A DNA stretch of 64,000 bases from assembly GCA_964016875.1 (NCBI GenBank), contig OZ024724.1, positions 11,084,501 through 11,148,500 of the forward strand, read 5' to 3'. Below, piece after piece: positions 11,549-23,279 of this stretch. Position 1 is the stretch's first letter; each line of letters begins with the position of its first letter. A program made the translations under genes and the position numbers. This DNA comes from Fallopia convolvulus (Eukaryota > Streptophyta > Magnoliopsida > Caryophyllales > Polygonaceae). Under the pieces are notes generated by a model that saw only the letters and a list, made by a program, of their open reading frames with translations, had not been told where the DNA came from and did no database searches.

Positions 11549-14500
11549 ATGGATTTAGGTAAGTTTGATTGTTGTTCTAGCGAGAAATTGATGCACAATT
11601 TTTTTCCGATTTCATGTGTTTGTATGATTGGACTTGTTTCTTCCTTCAATTTTTGAAGAATGTATTGTGCTATTCTCCATTCAATTGTATGTTTGCATCT
11701 AATTTGTTTGTTGTTCAATTTCCCCACGTTATTTGAATATCATCGATCTAAAGAATCAATTGTATGTTTGCTTTGACTCGGCTTTTTTTTTTATCATGTG
11801 TACTCGATGTGGCATTTCAAAGCTCAGAATGTTTGCTGTTTGTCTATGTGTGAATATCAATTTTATTGTGCTCGATGAAACCCAATTGATTTCATGTCAT
11901 GCAACTAAATGTTTACAATTATGAACCATGAAGTCAACCGTGTATGTCCATCTTATTATGCCACCAACTTTATGAATTTGTGTTGGCAAAATTATAATTA
12001 AGATGATGTGTGTCTTGCATTTTTTAGGTGGTTCGTCAAGCTTGGGTAATCCTAACGTTTCTAAGTCCGATAGTGTTGATCTTGAAATTAGTGATGGAGT
12101 TGCATTGGTTGATCTAGAAGCGAGTGATGATTATATTGTTCAGTTTTCTCAAGATTGTTCATATTATGTGCAGAGTTACCCAGATGAGTTATTGGATGAA
12201 GGTATTGAATTTTGGGAAATTCCTTTTGGTGCCCCTAAGGTTATGCCTTTTCCTTTTGGTGCCCAAGAAAAAAACTTATTCCTCTTGGTACCCCTGAGAT
12301 TTTGGCTTTTACCGTTGACGCCCCTTCTCGGTTCAAATTAGCTAATTTCAAGCTTACCATTATGTTCATCACCCTTATATTAGTAGGATTCAACTCTTAA
12401 AACACTTAAATTCATAACCAAACTACATCAATTTTAATTTTTAAACAATCCTCTATTTTAAGGGGCTGTTTACAAAATTGTTTAAAAATTCAAATTGATG
12501 TAGTTTGGTTATCAATTTTGATGATTTAATAGTCAAATCCTACTAATTTAAGGGTGATGAACATAATGGTAAGCTTGAAATTGGCTAATTTGAACCGGAG
12601 AGGGGCGTCAACGGGAAAAGCCAAAACCTCAAGGGTACTAAAAGGAATAAGTTTTTTTCTTGGGTACCAAAAGGAAAAGACAAAAACTTAAGGGCACCAA
12701 AAGGAATTTCCCTTGAATTTTATATGAGTATGCCTCGGTTTGTGGTTTTGTTGTTCGTCTTGGTTCTTCTCGTGTTAACACAAAAGATAATATTGTACTT
12801 TACAAGCATTTGTTGTGTAATCGAGAAGGTTTTAAAGAAGGGAAAAACAATACGGGTAAACGTTTAAGACCTTCAACTAGGGTTGGTTGCGATGCCCATA
12901 TTGTTTTGAAATTTGCCAGCATATTGGTTTATGTTCTCCAGACCTTTGTAGAGCGTCACTCACATCCTCTTGTAATTGGAAAGGACAAGAAGTTCATGAA
13001 GTCACGTAGGAAGCTTGATATTGGGCATAAGAAATTTATTCTGAGTTGTGAGAAAGCTAATATCGGGCTGATGGAGAGCCATAAGATATACAAATAACTT
13101 GTTGGAGGATATGAAAATGTTGGTGCATCTACTATTAATTTTAAGAACCACAAACGTGATTTGATGGCTTACATTAATGGGTCTAATACTCAAATGGTGA
13201 TTGATAGATTTAAAAAAAAAAGGAGTTATGCGATTCATTCTACTTTGCTTATGATGTTGACTCTTCGGAACGGTTAACAAAACTCTTTTGGGCTGATCCT
13301 ATTTCACACAAGAACTTCTCATATTTTGGAGAAGTTGTCTCTTTTGATGCGACATATAGGACCAACATGTATCTCATTAGTTTATGAACTGTTTCTGGTA
13401 ATCTGTTGAACCTATATATTAATACCCATGAACTATTCTCATATTTTATGAACTATTATCATGTCACATGTATTGTATGTTTTTTCGACCTTTTACTGGC
13501 ATTGATCATCACAAAAAATGTGTTACATTTGGAGCTGGTTTATTGTTGAAGGAAGACATAGAGTCTTATATTTGGTTGTTTGAGCATTTTAAGCTAGCTA
13601 TGTCACATGATCCATGTATTCTGGTTACTGATCAAGATGCTGCCATGAAAGTTGCTATTGAGAAGGTTTTTCCTCAAACTCGTCATCGACTTTGCATGTG
13701 GCATATTATGATGAAGGTGCATGGGAAGATAAAAACCGAAGAACATGATGTTGATGAGTTTAGGATGAAGCTCAATTGTGTAGTGTGGAGTCATCAGATT
13801 GAACCGGCTGAGTTTGAGTCTAGATGGATGGAATTGGTTAGCCATCTTTCCTCTAAAAATAGACGATGCTTTGATGACATGTTTGCCCTTCGACGTTTTT
13901 GGATTCCAACTTATTTTAGGTATGAAATGTTTTGTGGATTAGTCAGGACTACCTCTATTTCTGAGGTTGAGAATAAGTTCTTTGGCCATTTTATGGACAT
14001 ATATTTTAGGTTGTGTGAATTGGTGATGCATTTTGAGAGTGCCTTGGATTCTCAAAGACACACTCAATCGAAATTGAATCATGATTCTGCTCACATGGTT
14101 CCTGATTTGAAAACATCATTAAAGTTGGAGTGTCAAGCAACTGAAGTTTACACACTTTCTGTTTTTCATGAGGTTCAAAAAAAGATATTTGCTGCATGCT
14201 ACTCTTGTTGTATTGAGTCATTGACTGAAGTGCAAGTTGTTCACAATTCGTTGAACAATGATGATCAGTGGGTGCAGAATGTTTCAAAGGATCGGGCTAC
14301 CTTGTCGTCACATGTTTATGGTTTTTAAGAATCTTGGCATGGAAAAAATTCCTGAAAATTTCATCCTTTCACGTTGGAGAAAGGTTGCAATAATTAGACC
14401 GGTTTTAAGCATTGATGGTACAATTGTTGATCAGTGTGCTGCTATTAAGGAGAGACAAGGCTTAAAAAGTTCAGTGATCTCAGATTTCTATAGTTGCTTG

Positions 14501-14821
14501 GGCATTTTAGAAGATCATCCTGAACACTTACATGAGTTCTCCCGTGTCACTACGGAGCAAAAAGATTTACTCTTGTTTGGTTGTGGTTCTTCCTACATTG
14601 GAAAATCCGTGAATGCTAGAAGCGTGGAGTCGTTAGCTGGAATTAGTGTTCCAAGCGAGGTACATATCCAACAACCTGAACAAGAAAAGAACAAGGGTTC
14701 TGGAAGGCGTATAATAGGTGGAAGGGAAAAATCAATGTCATCAAGCAATGCTGGAAAAAGGTATTGTGAAAAATGTGGGAAAACAGACGGTCATAATAGT
14801 TGCACTTGTGCTGGGAAGTAA
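11549..14821 (+). pseudogene. MULE transposase, FAR1-like, broken
   Basis: Exon 1 is short (ATGGATTTAG, 11549-11558) with donor GTAAGT; the acceptor TTTTTAG ends at 12027 and joins in frame to LGGSSSLGNPNVSKSDSV. The FAR1 DNA-binding domain (VCGFVVRLGSSRVNTKDN, LCNREGFKE) is interrupted by a 499-bp MITE at 12214. The MULE transposase core follows: first catalytic Asp in VSFDATYRTN (about 13340), second in ILVTDQDAAMK (about 13615), and CMWHI. The SWIM zinc finger (QRIGLPCRHMF, about 14300) and a C-terminal knuckle (YCEKCGKTDGHNSCTC) end the protein at TAA 14819-14821. At least two frameshifts (near 13220 and 14270) and an insertion of about 100 bp near 13371-13475 inactivate it. Confidence 0.87.
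12214..12712. mobile_element. Palindromic MULE-type MITE in the FAR1 domain
   Basis: Ends GGGAAATTCCTTTTGG and its inverse, with inverted arms of over 200 bp on each side, so the element is almost one long hairpin. It is flanked by a 9-bp direct duplication TTGAATTTT (12205-12213 and 12713-12721). Long TIRs and 9-bp TSDs are Mutator-type. No ORF. Confidence 0.93.
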
Positions 14822-15486
14822 ACTGCTTTGTGTGTTCCAAGAATGAACATTTTTATTCATTTGGCTATTTGTCTTTTTAGCGCTTCTTGTTTGTGTATTC
14901 CAAGTAAACTGCTTCTTGTTTGTTTGGAAAAAGCACTGATTGTTATTTTACATTTTAGTGTTCAATGAACCGTTGGTTTAATTTGCATGAACCTGAACAT
15001 TTAACACAATGAACCTGTAAATACCTGAATGCAAAAACAAATTTCACATTTTTTAATGTGCATGAACCGTATGTTTAATATGCATGAACCTACACGTTTA
15101 ACACAAACAACCTTTGAAATACCTGAATGCAAAACAGATTTCACATTTTTTAATATGCATGAACCTGTGAAATACCTGAATGCAAAACATAACTCCTTAA
15201 TAAATGGCATTCAAATTGAACCTACACGTTGAACATAGTTAACTATATGGTTAATATTCATGAACCCATACATTCAAACTGAACCATAGTCATCAAGCAT
15301 TCTATTACTTCTGATTAGCTGTCAATTTGCCCAAAATCCTACTGTATTTTCCAAACACTTAGTCATAGTCATCAACCATAGTCATCAAAACACTTAGCCA
15401 TAAACTGTTGTCCATACCTAAAACAAAAGTACCACTACCTAGTAATAGACTAGTTGTCCAATCCTACTAAATCATCTAATTACATA
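14822..15486. other. Convergent intergenic region with TGAACC repeats
   Basis: It separates the transposase and the minus-strand Ulp1-like gene. It holds a loose repeat around GCATGAACCT...ACCTGAATGC (three or more copies at 14985-15190). No gene. Confidence 0.6.
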
Positions 15487-16012
15487 TTACTTCTTCTGTT
15501 TTCCAATCTTGATCTTGAATTTCTTCACTTGTTCCATTTCTTCCATCTTCAGTTCATTAACATCTGAGGTGATGATTGCATGGATGCACTTCCCCCTTAG
15601 ATTTATAATGCTCTTTTGTGTAGTTTTCTCTGTGAGATCAATTTCCCATTCTCCAACAACTGACCCCATATATGTCTCCATATGTCTCATGGCAAAAAAT
15701 TTCGAATCTGCGTTTTCACTAGAGTTCTTCCTTACATTCAGAAAGTTGATTCCTAGATAGTTTACCACCATTGCCCTCTGGAAAATTTGAATTACAAAGA
15801 ACCATTATAGTAGTTATCTATGAACCATTACACAATTAGTTATGAACTTCTGATTTAATACATAAGCATCTTAACTTACCAGCTGGTTTGGAGTTTTTTC
15901 GTAGTGTTTTTGGATTGTGTCTTCACTCGTCACACTATCCAGTATTTCAACCGTTGGGTTCTTCACGTTAAAGCTCATGACATTGCAATGTTCATCTTGT
16001 GCTTGGACTGGG
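15487..16012 (-). pseudogene. C-terminal Ulp1 (C48) protease domain, active-site Cys lost
   Basis: Two exons join cleanly: 15880-16012 ends NQL with donor GTAAGT, and 15487-15777 starts RAMVVNYLG after acceptor TTTTCCAG. The expected catalytic His is in DEHCNVMSFNV and the Asp in VEILDS. The motif normally DCG before the MRHMETY block reads ADSKFFAMRHMETYMG, so Cys and Gly are replaced by Ser-Lys. In Ulp1/SENP enzymes this domain cleaves SUMO-type isopeptide bonds; without the Cys this copy should be inactive. The reading frame itself is open to the stop at 15487-15489. Confidence 0.75.
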
Positions 16013-16794
16013 ATCACAATTTACAAAATCATAAATATATGTAGGTTTTTCTTTTTAATGTAATCAAGTGTATCTAAGCTTCAAGTTTTTGGATTGCTAT
16101 AGCTTAATTTACCATATCAATATCATTTGCTTTCCGCCCTGGTACCACTTCAACAACTTCTTTTAGGTCTATTGCAAAATCACCCTTGTTCATCTCATCT
16201 CCTTATAAGATTGCAAAGAAAAGCACGTTAGAGATTTTATTTTTATGGCTATTTAAAAGTAATTGAGGTTTATACACATACCTTTTTAAATACATCACCA
16301 AATAGTCGTTCGGGCTTTGTTTTGCATTTCAATTTTTCTAGTCCATTCAGGTGCTTTGCCCATGCATCAATGACTTTAGGATCTAGATCAACATCCATAG
16401 TTGAACATCTTCTCCTGTTCACTATTATAACAAGAACCATCAATAATTATTTGAAGTACAAATACCAAAACTTCAGAATTTTACTTTAGATATTTTAGCT
16501 CTTACTTTGTATCTTCAGTGCTTTCTATCACATATTTCCAAACTATTTTTGCTCTTCATTCTGCTTTTCACTAATGCTGATTATTCTTAAGTAAAAGGGA
16601 CTTCTCGTGGTGTCACCATGTTTGGTGATTCTTTTTCCATGCTTCTCTTTACCAGATTTGTCCTTCGATGGCTATGCTATTTTTGCCACCTTCCTTCCCT
16701 TCTTATGTTGAAGTTTAAATATATGTATTAAGAATTGAAAAAGTTAATTATTATGAACCTCAACAATGTATAACATGAACTGATAAGACAATTT

Positions 16795-17500
16795 TTATGA
16801 ACTTACACATAATAAACTAACCTTCTTGTTGTCAGTGACCTTCTTTGTTGTCTCCTCTGTAGGTTTATCTGGTTCATCCCTTTGAGGCTCAATAAGTACT
16901 TCTTCATTTTGTTTTTCAGCTTCATTGATGGCTTCGTTGTCTGCTTCTGAGTCAACAACCTTTGGTGGTGTGAGATCAAAGCTAACCTTCCTTTGCTCTT
17001 TTCCAGCCTTATTAGCTTGATCAAGGCTAACTATCTCTGCTTCCTTTCCAGCTTCAACTCCCTCTTTGTTGTTGCCTCCAACAGTTGCATTCACTTCATT
17101 GTTCTCCTCTCCCACTTCATTGTTGCAATTGAAGTCAATAATCTTCTTAGCTTTCTCAACTTTTCTCTGATGCATTTTCAACTTCTTGTAAGATCTTCAA
17201 CAACTCCGGATGTGACCATATTGGGTGCTGAGAATTCTCCCAATCTTCCATAAAATCATTTGCGGGTGGGCTTTCATTGTTTGATGTGCTAATCCATGCT
17301 TTTGCGTTATTCAACATCGTTTGAAGTGTTTGATCAACCTTGAAGTGTATTGGGATCATTTCAACAACATCAACCAGATCTAATATTGCATGAGCCAATC
17401 TCATCTTTCTCTCAGCAAATAATTGAACGCAACCCTGCATTATAATCCATGCATGTTCAAAACAGAATGTGTAAATTGAATTAAGATGCTCATGAACCAA
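16795..17500 (-). pseudogene. Central exon of the Ulp1-like gene
   Basis: The minus frame reads FAERKMRLAHAILDLVD, then PANDFMEDWENSQHP, then (in another frame) a Lys/Glu-rich tail ending TEETTKKVTDNKK before a donor GTTAGT at about 16820. An acceptor TAATGCAG lies near 17436. The piece is charged and probably helical, with no catalytic motif. A one-base frame change near 17165 separates the two parts. Confidence 0.55.
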
Positions 17501-17899
17501 AACGTATATTCTAATGAATCACATCATATGAAATCGTGCACCTACTTAATAAAGATATTCTAATTAAGAACCAAACATTATGTTCTAATGAACTGTATCA
17601 TGATCCAAACTTCTATGTGCTCATGAACTAGAATTTGTAAGCTCTAAGTCTAACTTGATTTAACAAGCACAATTATAAATTTCTTGAACCAAACGTTTGA
17701 TAATAATGAACCTGAGCATTCAATAACATGAACTTATGTATTTTTTGTGTATTGATGCATGATCTTTTTCTTTTAATGTTTTCAAACCTACAATGTTTTG
17801 GGTATTCTCCTCTCTTCTTTTGTTTCTTTTTTCTTTTCCTTCTCCATGGTATCTTGATGTATTTGGGAGGGTCCTTCTCCTCCATTTGTTGGTTCATCC

Positions 17900-18732
17900 A
17901 ATCTTGCAAGTATGCGACCTAAACCAAATCCTCCAATATCAAACCCTTCTTCATTCTCTCTGCTTATTAATCGGTCTTCATCCTAGTTTATGAAGATAGG
18001 CAAGGACCTTGGGTTTTCCTTGCCTAAAATGCTTACTATGTCCACATAGCAGAGTTGCATAAAAATGAAAATATAGCATGAGGTTATTATAAGAGAAATT
18101 AAAGTGTTGTTAAATAAGTACATGATAAAACAAGTGATGATAAGAGTGTACTTACAATTAGGAAGAGGATTGGCCCTTTGAAGAACCCTTTCTTATTTGC
18201 TTTCTAGTCTCTCTTTGTTGCAATTAAACTCTTGAAAAAAAAATCACACCAATTCATTTGTGGTATGTCCTCAACATTTTCTACTATAAACTCCCTCAAA
18301 ACTGTCCCCTTTTGGTTGCTTTCAATGAGTGAACTCACAAAGTAGGAAATAAAGTTGCGCTTGAACCACACTTCATCGTCTTCATCATCTTTCCATTGTT
18401 CTATCTTTGTTGTTATGTGGCCAACCCTTACATAAAAAATCCCATTAAACTGTTCACTTCAACTTTGCCAAATTTCCAATGCTACCTTTTTGTCCTTTCT
18501 TACAACTAGTATGGGGCCTTTGGGGATCCCTAGAACATTATGCACTTGTTCTGCATTGATGTAGAAACCCTTCCCATTTTTGAGCTTCAGTCTGCACTGG
18601 ACTTCATCAAATTGTCCAACACCCAATAGCCAAGGTAGTGGGGCAAGTCAACTATGTTAAACCTTAACAATTACCCAAACCCCATTTTCCTGATTATTTC
18701 CTTCTTCTTATCAGTCAGCTTGCTCATGGTCT
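17900..18732 (-). pseudogene. Conserved N-terminal domain of the Ulp1-like gene, decayed
   Basis: MSKLTDKKKEIIRKMGFG starts near 18729. It continues with IVDLPHYLGYWVLDN, LKNGKGFYINAEQVHNVLG, GPILVVRKDKKVALEIW and FKRNFISYFVSSLIESNQKG, in changing frames with stops. This is the domain commonly found upstream of the Ulp1 protease in plant transposon proteins. No enzymatic residues are known to me. Confidence 0.6.
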
Positions 18733-18745
18733 TCACAAAAGACTT

Positions 18746-19150
18746 TCAAGTGTTTCTTGTGAACAAATAAGGGTATTTGTTAAACAATCTACCCTTTCCC
18801 AGTAGTTGATCTCCCTTCCCTCCTCTTTTTTCATGCACTTTCTGTTTTTCCTTTTTTGTTTTGGCATCAGTTTTGTCCACCTGCTGATTTTTTTTGCTCT
18901 TGACAGTTCTAACATTCTTCCCCTTTTCTTTTGATGTTTTCTGACCAACCTTCTTTTTGGCTACAACTTTCACCATTATCTTTGCAACCTTAATTGGAGT
19001 CTCAAAGTTGTTTGCACTGTCATCATTATCTTCACCATCCAAGTCTTGGTATTCACTAACTGTATCTTCAGTGTCTACATCTTCACTAACTGTATCTCCG
19101 CTCCTTGCCTTTTTAGTTTGTCCTTCTTCATCACTTTCACTTTCTACCAT
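18746..19150 (-). CDS. Acidic then Lys-rich low-complexity segment of the Ulp1-like gene
   Basis: An open frame of 134 residues: the first half is acidic (SEDVDTEDTVSEYQDLDGED), the second half basic (KKKVGQKTSKEKGKNV and KKEKQKVHEKRGGKGDQ). It lies directly before MSKLTDKKKE in the same direction and is probably the start of the accessory protein. Function unknown; likely disordered or nucleic-acid-binding. Confidence 0.4.
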   Translation of the reverse strand: MVESESDEEGQTKKARSGDTVSEDVDTEDTVSEYQDLDGEDNDDSANNFETPIKVAKIMVKVVAKKKVGQKTSKEKGKNVRTVKSKKNQQVDKTDAKTKKEKQKVHEKRGGKGDQLLGKGRLFNKYPYLFTRNT

Positions 19151-20183
19151 CTTTGATGAACCAGTAAGAGCAGTTTTGAAGGTGGGTATACTCTCCTAGC
19201 AGGTTGTTTGAGGCATGGGCTTTGATGTTTTTGTACAACTTCTTGATCTGTTTTTTTTTCCACTCATTGCCTTTTCAGTCTGTCCTTCTTCATCGCTTTC
19301 ACTTTCTTCTATCTCTATGGTGCTGGTAAGAGCAGTTGAAAGTGTTGTCATTCTTTTCACAGGCTATTTGAAGCGTGGGCTTTGGCGTACTGGTACAACT
19401 TCTTTCCTTTTTTTTTGAATCTTTCGGAATCACAACTAGCACATTCATAAAAACAACAATGATTAAATTTCATGTAAGGTTATATGCAAATTCTAGGAAC
19501 CTAACAACATAAGAGTATGCACTTTATGTTGTCGGTATTTTAACATGAATCTACAATTAGTTAGTTATGAACCTAACAACAAACAACCATGAACCTTCAA
19601 TAAGTCAGTATTTTAATATGAACCCTATCAATTTCAATCATGAACCACTACAAGACCAACTATTAACCATATTAAGAAATGAAACTTTAAATGACATATT
19701 TTGAACTTAGAAATTGAACTCTATGAACCTTTTTTTTTTGAGGGAGTTTGATTTTGTTTTTGGACAACGTCCTGTTTTTGTTTGCTCCTCCTTTCTTTCT
19801 TAGCTCTTTCAATAGAAGCCCCTTGTGCTTTTGCTGAATCAAAAAATATTGTTTTAGATTTTGGAACCAAAATGTTGACATCAATGAACAAATTAGTTAT
19901 AAAATATGAACCCAGAAAGAAAAAATCAAAGCCATAGTTTTTGTATTACCTTCAACTGTCTTTGTTCCATATGGAAGTTATATTTGCTTTAAAAATTTTC
20001 CTTCCTTCTGAATTGGTTTCTCAATCTCCTTCCTTTTCTTAGTTTTCTCTACCTTGTTTTGATCACCTTGCATCATTGAATGAAAACGTATGAAGCAGAA
20101 CCCTAAACTAATTTTTAATGTGGTTCAATGTTTGAACCTTAATAAAAACTAATGTGAGCTTGAAAGCAATAACATTATGAACC

Positions 20184-21275
20184 TTGTTGCGTTTGAGTTT
20201 GGTCTCTATCTTTCACTGGAGCAATTTGCTCTTGTGTGTCATCTTCTACAACTGGATCTATAAAATGGTATTCCATAGAGTAAGAAACCATATATTTGAA
20301 CTATGTTATTAGTTTAAATGAACTCGAGATTACAATTGAACGAACCTTTTTGGGAGGTAGTTTGATTTTTCTCTTGTCCATCAATGCTCTTTGATGTTGC
20401 GTCATTGTCTTCTCTTTGTTGTCCCTGGTCTACACATACTTGAATTTCCATACATTCCTCTCTTTTTTCCTCTTCTACTTCAGCTTTCACACCCTCACAT
20501 CTCAAAATAAATAAAAAATCAGATATATGAACTTTTGACAGTGTTTAATATGAACTTGAAAAAACAACTTAAAGAACCTTTTTGGGTGGGAGTTTGTTTT
20601 TTATCTTCATTCCCAACTCTCTTTGTTGGAGCACTATGGTCTTCTGTTTGTTCCTCATCTACTCCAACTGTTGTACCTTCTACTTGCAAATTTGAGACTT
20701 AAAATAGTGAACCCTACGTACTTTTATGGTGAACGTTAAAGTTATGCAATATGAACTTTTCAAACTTGAATTTACAACTTCACTACTGACAATAAGAAAC
20801 CAGTTTTGTGAACTTTTCGACACTAGTTTGTATGAACTCGAAATAAGAACTCGATGAACCTTTTTGTGTTGGAGATTGATTTTGCTCTTGGTCCACTACG
20901 CTCTTTGATGGAGTACCATGGTCTTCTATTTGTTCCTCATCTACTCCAACTGTTGTGCCTTCAACTTGCAAATCTAAGACTTAAAAGAGTGAACCTTAAG
21001 TACTCTTTTCACGAACGTTTATGTTATGAAATATGAACCCTTTTAAACTTGATTTTACAACTTCACTACTGACAATAAGAAACAAGTTTTGTGAACTTTT
21101 CGACACTAGTTTGTATGAACTCGAAATTAGAACTCGACGAACCTTTCTGTTCGACAAGGGTGATTTTGCTCTTGCTCCTCTACTCTCTTTGATGGAGCAC
21201 CATGGTCTTGCTTGTTTTTGCTCTCATTTTCAACTATTTGCTCCTCCTCGTCTTCAAATTGCATATATTTTGAGA
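20184..21275 (-). repeat. Tandem exon modules of the Ulp1-like gene
   Basis: Five related minus-strand exon-like blocks (low edges near 20184, 20346, 20578, 20860, 21143) encode versions of GVDEEQ.EDHG.PSK.V..QEQNQ..TQKG. Each ends AAG just before an intron-like GTTC start (GTTCATCG at 20859; GTTCATAA at 20183). Module spacing is about 160-285 bp. The blocks at 20578 and 20860 are closest. This looks like repeated exon-plus-intron duplication. Confidence 0.6.
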
Positions 21276-23279
21276 TGAACCCTAGAATTTATAACGCTAG
21301 ATTTTAGAATTCAGTGCTTTAAATAACAATTCACTATAAAAATTGGAGGGTTGGGTGTTACCGCCAGTGACCTTGGACTTTACCGTCCAAAGTCACCCAA
21401 GGCTTTATAATGATCTTAAAACTTATAGAAATGCGGAAATTTACATAAACGCTACATAAATAAACCCACGAATGAGACTTAAAGGTAATTAAAGATGAAA
21501 TTGACTAAAATGGAAATTTTATTTATTTATAAGAACTGTCGTTCATTACATTGGGAGTCACTTTAGAAATGATGTAGCAGCGGAAAATGAAGCCCATATA
21601 AAAAGGGTTGAAATGACGTGTTGAAATTACAAGTATATTTACCCAAGACAACTCATGTGATGATGAATTGCCTGGTTTAAAATAGAAGAGCTGTTGCACT
21701 ATCTTCGGAATGCTTTGCTCTTATGAAAATTCATTCCTTCTTTCAACATCGTCTTTCCTTGACCTCCTATTCTTGTGTAACGCTTCTCGAACCTTCTAGA
21801 CTTTTTCTTCAACACTTCGGTGTGACTTCCTACAGTCTGGAATTTGTCGCAAAGGGCGAGAAATACCAGGCAAAAATACGAAAAAGCGTTATTAGTCTAA
21901 GGAGACTAAGCAAGTGAGAACGAAACTTCTCAGGGGTATTTCGGTAATTTATGATATTCGAGAGAGATATTATCGGGATGTGTTTTAAGGTGTAGGTCCT
22001 TATGTGGGGTTTATCGGAACGGAGAAGAGTGTATCTCGAGTGGAGATAACTCGTTAATCGAGAGAAGAACTATGAAACTGTAGACTTCTTAGAGTAGAAA
22101 GTATGTTGGGAACGTTATTAATTCATACAAGTTTTAAAAACCTCTCGCTCCCTTGCAGACCGAGAGCCGGATCCATCGTTTGAGACCGGTCCGGTTTTGA
22201 TTTCTTTTAAATGTGCTTTGGCACTTATCTTATATCGTGATGAAAAGTTTCAATTACGTTAATGATTTTTAAAGAGTGTGGGGGGCATGCATGGGTCCAA
22301 ACCACTAAAGGGAACCCAGTTCCGGCACTTAGCTATGGTGCACTCATCCCTCCGTTGCGTGGGAGCGGACATAGATCGTGATCTTGAAAGTTGTACTTTA
22401 AGCACGGAGGCATACGCCTTAGTAAGTTATATAGAGGTGTCGGGTTAGTTCCGCACCCCTCACTATTTCATCCAAACCAATCTCTAAACGAGACCATAAA
22501 CAACCAAGGTCACAAACAAGACTAGCATAATAGTCCTATGAAAATTCAAATAACGGAATAACGATAATAGGGGGTCATTATTTCTAACAATCGATATTCC
22601 TAGGTTCGTTTATTATTAGCAAACAAGTTGTTCCCAATATCGAGAAATTTCCCGAAACGAATTATTAAGGCTACAAGGAGGAATTCCACTTGCCTTATCG
22701 TGTACGATTGCGTATTAACAAATGAACGGAAACGTTGTCCTTAAAACGAAACGGGAGTTCGACCTATCGACACGGAATGTACGAACGAGCTTTAATAAGA
22801 ATTTTCTTTAAATTCTTTTAAAGTTTTGGAAATCTCTTATATCCTTATTATAAGAGAATTAATTTTTAAATTATTATAATAATAATTTAGGTGGAGATGA
22901 ATAAAATAATAATATCTTATATTATTATTTTATATTTAAAATATCCTTTTATCCATTTTATAAATCCTTATTTTAATTTGATTATTTTAAGCTTTTGAAG
23001 ATCAAGGTTTAACATTATTTAAATTATTAAATACTCATTAACTTAAAGTTAATATTCTTTTTATATTAATTTATTATTCCATATAAATATCCTTCATCCA
23101 CCTAAGCATAAAAGGATGATTTAAATAAATACCAAAAAAAAAGAGGCTAATTAGGTGGATATTAAGGAGTGTGTGAAAATTAGGTAAATAGTAAAATCCC
23201 TCATCACCCACCCCTCACCCCACTCCCACCGAGTTGATTCGCCCGTTGACCGGGTTGACTTGCTCGTTAACCGAGTTGA

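Larger units (their letters stand above)
15487..21275 (-). pseudogene. Ulp1/C48-protease-like MULE accessory gene, broken
   Basis: Read from 21.3 kb down to 15.5 kb the minus strand encodes, in pieces separated by likely introns, a transposon-borne Ulp1-like protein: repeated acidic/Gln-rich exons (20184-21275), a Lys/Glu-rich segment (18746-19150), a conserved domain starting MSKLTDKKKEIIRKMGFG (18729 downwards), WCDFFFKSLIATKRD (about 18230), a helical/acidic segment (16795-17500), KVIDAWAKHLNGLEKLK (about 16360) and the C-terminal protease (15487-16012). Plant MULEs with both a transposase and a Ulp1-like gene are known; placement next to the convergent FAR1/MULE transposase supports the same origin. 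Frame breaks near 18660, 18600 and 18480 make it a pseudogene. Confidence 0.7.

Noticed and set aside
11233..21350. CCCTCCAA (11233) and TTGGAGGG (21343) as terminal inverted repeats of the MULE
   Set aside because: Only about 8 bp match and the flanking 9 bp show no target duplication; likely chance.
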